Positions 60,401-64,000 of a DNA stretch of 64,000 nt are shown one piece after another. Source of the stretch: Lota lota (taxonomy: Eukaryota > Chordata > Actinopteri > Gadiformes > Lotidae); contig JACYXH010000114.1 of assembly GCA_026745465.1 (NCBI GenBank), positions 1,058,907-1,122,906 on the forward strand, read 5' to 3'. Positions within the stretch are counted from its first letter, which is position 1. Each line of letters begins with the position of its first letter. Both the position numbers and the translations under genes were made by a program. The notes beneath the pieces were generated by a model, which worked only from the letters and a program-made list of their open reading frames with translations, had not been told where the DNA came from and made no database searches.

Positions 60401-63400
60401 TGAAGCAGCATCGTTTTTAACACAGAAAAGCATGTATATGCTCAGAAACACATTGTAGTCAAAAAGTGATTCTCTCGCTCTGAAAAGCATTTTCCGCACA
60501 TAAAACAGTTGTATGTTGCTTTTTTCCCACTTTAAATGGAAAAGTGTAACTAAGCTTGTTAATTGTTGTTTAGACCTTATATCAACATCAACTGGTGAAG
60601 CACCATCGTTTTTAACACAGAAAAGCATGTATATGCTCAGAAACACGTTGTAGTCAAAAGTGATTCTCTCGGTCTGAAAAGCATTTTCCGCAAATAAAAA
60701 AGTTGTATGTTGCTTTTTTCCCACTTTAAATGGAAAAGTGTAACTAAGCTTGTTAATGGTTGTTTAGACCTTATACCAACATCAAATGGTGACGCACCAT
60801 CGTTTTTAACACATAAAACCATGCATATGCTCAGAAACACATTGCGTTCAAAAAGTGATTCTCTCGCTCTGAAAAGCATTTTCCACACAAAAAAAAGTTG
60901 TATGTTGCTTTTTTCCCATTTTAAATGGAAAAGTGTAACTAAGCTTGTTAATGGTTGTTGAGACCTTATATCAACATCAACAGGTGAAGCACCATCTTTT
61001 TTAACACAGAAAAGCATGTATATGCTCAGAAACACATTGTGGTCAGAAAGTGATTCTCTAGCTCTGAAAATCATTTTCCGCACATAAAAAAGTGGTATGT
61101 TGCTTTTTTCCCACTGTAAATGGAAAAGTGTAACTAAGCATGTTAATGGTTGGTTAGACCTTAATAACAACTTAAATTGGTTTTTAACACAAAAAACATA
61201 TTTATGCTCAGAAACACATTGTGTTCAAAAAATGATTATCTTGCTCTGAAAAGCATTTTCCGCAGATAAAAAAGTGGTTTGTTGCTTTTTTCCCACTTTA
61301 AATGGAAAAGTGTAACTAAGCATGTTAATGGTTGTTTAGACCTTATACCAACATCAACTTGTGAAGCACCATCGATTTTAACACAAAAAACATATTTATG
61401 CTCAGAAACACATTGTGTTCAAAAAATGATTATCTTGCTCTGAAAAGCATTTTCCGCAGATAAAAAAAGTGGTATGTTGCTTTTTTCCCACTTTAAATGG
61501 AAAAGTTTAACTAAGCATGTTAATGGTTGTTTAGACCTTATACCAACATCAACTTGTGAAGCACCATCGTTTTTAATACAAAAAAACATGATTATGCTCA
61601 GAAACACATTGTGGTCAAGAAAGTGATTCTCTAGCTCTGAAAATCATTTTCCGCACAGAAAAAAAGTGGTATGTTGCTTTTTTCCTACTTTAAAGGGAAA
61701 AGTGTAACTAAGCATGTTTTTGGTTAGACCTAATTGTTGGTTAGACCTCATAACAACATTAATAGGTGAAGCACCATCGTTTTTAACAGAAAAAAACACG
61801 TTTATGGTCAGAAACACATTATGGTCAAAAAGTGATTCCCTACCTCTGAAAAGCATTTTCCGCACATAAAAAAGTGGTATGTTGCTTTTTTCCTACTTTA
61901 AATGGAAAAGTGTAACAAAGCATGTTTTTGGTTAGACCTAATTGTTGGTTAGACCTTATACCAACATCAAATGGTGAAGCACCATCGTTTTTAACACAAA
62001 TAAACATGTTTTACACAGAAACACATTGTGGTCAAAAAAGTATTTCTCTCGCTCTGAAAAGCATTTTCCACACATAAAAAAGTTGTATGTTGCTTTTTTC
62101 CCACTTTAAAATGAAAAGTGTAACTAAGCTTGTTAATGGTTGTTTAGACCTACATCAACATCAACTGGTGAAGCAGCATCGTTTTTAACACAGAAAAGCA
62201 TGTATATGCTCAGAAACACATTGTAGTCAAAAAGTGATTCTCTCGCTCTGAAAAGCATTTTCCGCACATAAAACAGTTGTATGTTGCTTTTTTCCCACTT
62301 TAAATGGAAAAGTGTAACTAAGCTTGTTAATGGTTGTTTAGACCTTATATCAACATCAACTGGTGAAGCACCATCGTTTTTAACACAGAAAAGCATGTAT
62401 ATGCTCAGAAACACGTTGTAGTCAAAAGTGATTCTCTCGGTCTGAAAAGCATTTTCCGCAAATAAAAAAGTTGTATGTTGCTTTTTTCCCACTTTAAATG
62501 GAAAAGTGTAACTAAGCTTGTTAATGGTTGTTTAGACCTTATACCAACATCAAATGGTGAAGCACCATCGTTTTTAACACATAAAACCATGCTTATGCTC
62601 AGAAACACATTGTAGTCAAAAAGTGATTCTCTCGCTCTGAAAAGCATTTTCCACACATAAAAAAGTTGTATGTTGCTTTTTTCCCATTTTAAATGGAAAA
62701 GTGTAACTAAGCTTGTTAATGGTTGTTTAGACCTTATATCAACATCAACTGGTGAAGCACCATCGTTTTTAACACAGAAAAGCATGTATATGCTCAGAAA
62801 CACATTGTAGTCAAAAAGTGATTCTCTCGCTCTGAAAAGCATTTTCCGCACATAAAAAAGTTGTATGTTGCTTTTTTCCCACTTTAAATGGAAAAGTGTA
62901 ACTAAGCTTGTTAATGGTTGTTTAGACCTTATACCAACATCAAATGGTGAAGCACCATCGTTTTTAACACAAATAAACATGTTTTACACAGAAACACATT
63001 GTGGTCAAAAAAGTATTTCTCTCGCTCTGAAAAGCATTTTCCACACATAAAAAAGTTGTATGTTGCTTTTTTCCCACTTTAAAATGAAAAGTGTAACTAA
63101 GCTTGTTAATGGTTGTTTAGACCTTATATCAACATCAACTGGTGAAGCACCATCGTTTTTAACACAGAAAAGCATGTATATGCTCAGAAACACATTGTAG
63201 TCAAAAAGTGATTCTCTCGCTCTGAAAAGCATTTTCCACACATAAAACAGTTGTATGTTGCTTTTTCCCACTTTAAATGGAAAAGTGTAACTAAGCTTGT
63301 TAATGGTTGTTTAGACCTTATATCAACATCAACTGGTGAAGCACCATCGTTTTTAACACAGAAAAGCATGTATATGCTCAGAAACACGTTGTAGTCAAAA

Positions 63401-64000
63401 AGTGATTCTCTCGGTCTGAAAAGCATTTTCCGCAAATAAAAAAGTTGTATGTTGCTTTTTTCCCTTTTAAATGGAAAAGTGTAACTAAGCTTGTTAATGG
63501 TTGTTTAGACCTTATACCAACATCAACTTGTGAAGCACCATCGATTTTAACACAAAAAAACATATTTATGCTCAGAAACACATTGTGTTCAAAAAGTGAT
63601 TATCTTGCTCTGAAAAGCATTTTCCGCACATAAAAAAGTGGTATGTTGCTTTTTTCCCACTTTAAATGGAAAAGTGTAACTAAGCATGTTAATGGTGGTT
63701 TAGACCTTCTACCAACATCAACTTGTGAAGCACCATCGATTTTAACACAAAAAACATATTTATGCTCAGAAACACATTGTGTTCAAAAAATGATTATCTT
63801 GCTCTGAAAAGCATTTTCCGCAGATAAAAAAAGGTGTATGTTGCTTTTTTCCCACTTTAAATGGAAAAGTGTAACTAAGCATGGAAATGGTTGTTTAGAC
63901 CTTATACCAACATCAACTTGTGAAGCACCATCGATTTTAACACAAAAAACATATTTATGCTCAGAAACACATTGTGTTCAAAAAATGATTATCTTGCTCT
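57450..64000. repeat. 195-bp satellite array, about 33 units, open at the right edge
   Basis: The landmark CTTTAAATGG (or its variants) starts at 58151, 58372, 58567, 58762, 58957, 59152, 59347, 59529 and 59724, so intervals are 221, then 195 five times, 182, 195. Each unit runs TTTTTTCCCACTTTAAATGG, AAAAGTGTAACTAAGC, GGTTGTTTAGACCTTATACC, AACATCAAC, GTGAAGCACCATCG, ATGCTCAGAAACACATTG, then AAAAGCATTTTCCGCA. Variants differ at GCATG/GCTTG, CTTGTG/ATGGTG/AGGTG and TTGCT/TCGCT. The unit is AT-rich. Size and structure fit a centromeric or pericentromeric satellite, which is inference. Confidence 0.97.
59136..62670. repeat. Higher-order repeat of about 1767 bp within the satellite
   Basis: Segments recur at an offset of 1767-1769 bp, for example 59401 with 61168 and 60365-60724 with 62133-62492, with almost no differences. 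Neighbouring 195-bp units differ much more from each other. About nine units form one higher-order period. Confidence 0.85.

Noticed and set aside
57501-63633. Many 60-191 residue open frames on both strands, apparently a gene family
   Set aside because: They are the same 195-bp satellite translated repeatedly, with no splice sites or start context.
57450-64000. CRISPR-like array
   Set aside because: The whole 195-bp unit repeats. There are no short repeats with unique spacers, and the genome is eukaryotic.

Overview
The window looks like teleost fish nuclear DNA. It has short vertebrate-type exons with GT/AG splice sites, long introns filled with fish-type repeats (L2-like LINEs, hAT elements, DIRS, Ty3/gypsy), many CA/TA microsatellites and a long AT-rich satellite array. 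I cannot fix the species from sequence alone.

Host gene 1 (818-26087, + strand, probably with a 3'UTR exon near 30921) is the C-terminal half of a JAKMIP-family gene, best matched from memory to jakmip2. Fifteen coding exons give 414 residues of coiled-coil protein ending in the family's hydrophobic tail FLFLFLFFSLAFILWP. Every one of the 14 internal exons is a multiple of three and phase 0. The 5' half of the gene lies before the window. Its introns carry LINE fragments, an integrase-bearing retroviral relic, two large hAT-type elements (6768-8092 and 19844-22469, the second inserted in a TG microsatellite and itself carrying other repeats), and microsatellites.

26-38 kb is the 3'UTR intron and downstream intergenic DNA: dispersed repeats, a 362-bp foldback MITE with a TA target duplication (35166-35527), a TG/TA microsatellite, and no further gene that I can support.

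38-57.5 kb is a graveyard of mobile elements: a broken DIRS-type retroelement (38.15-41.69 kb), a Ty3/gypsy element with long open gag-pol (about 44.6-48.83 kb), a degenerate SAMD3-like gene fragment (48851-52845) whose intron holds an exactly 2000-bp hAT element with a perfect 8-bp target duplication, and the two ends of a BED-finger/hAT-like protein gene (53041-53448 and 56691-57120) separated by a broken endogenous retrovirus with one 3' LTR (53.45-56.66 kb). A minus-strand LINE endonuclease fragment follows.

57.45-64 kb is a tandem satellite with a 195-bp unit, about 33 copies, continuing off the right edge and organised in higher-order repeats (about 1767 bp). One and a half copies of the same unit, inverted, sit directly against the 3' end of the DIRS element 16 kb away. 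This satellite, its higher-order structure and its link to the DIRS copy are the most interesting non-gene signals. I found no clearly new gene system.
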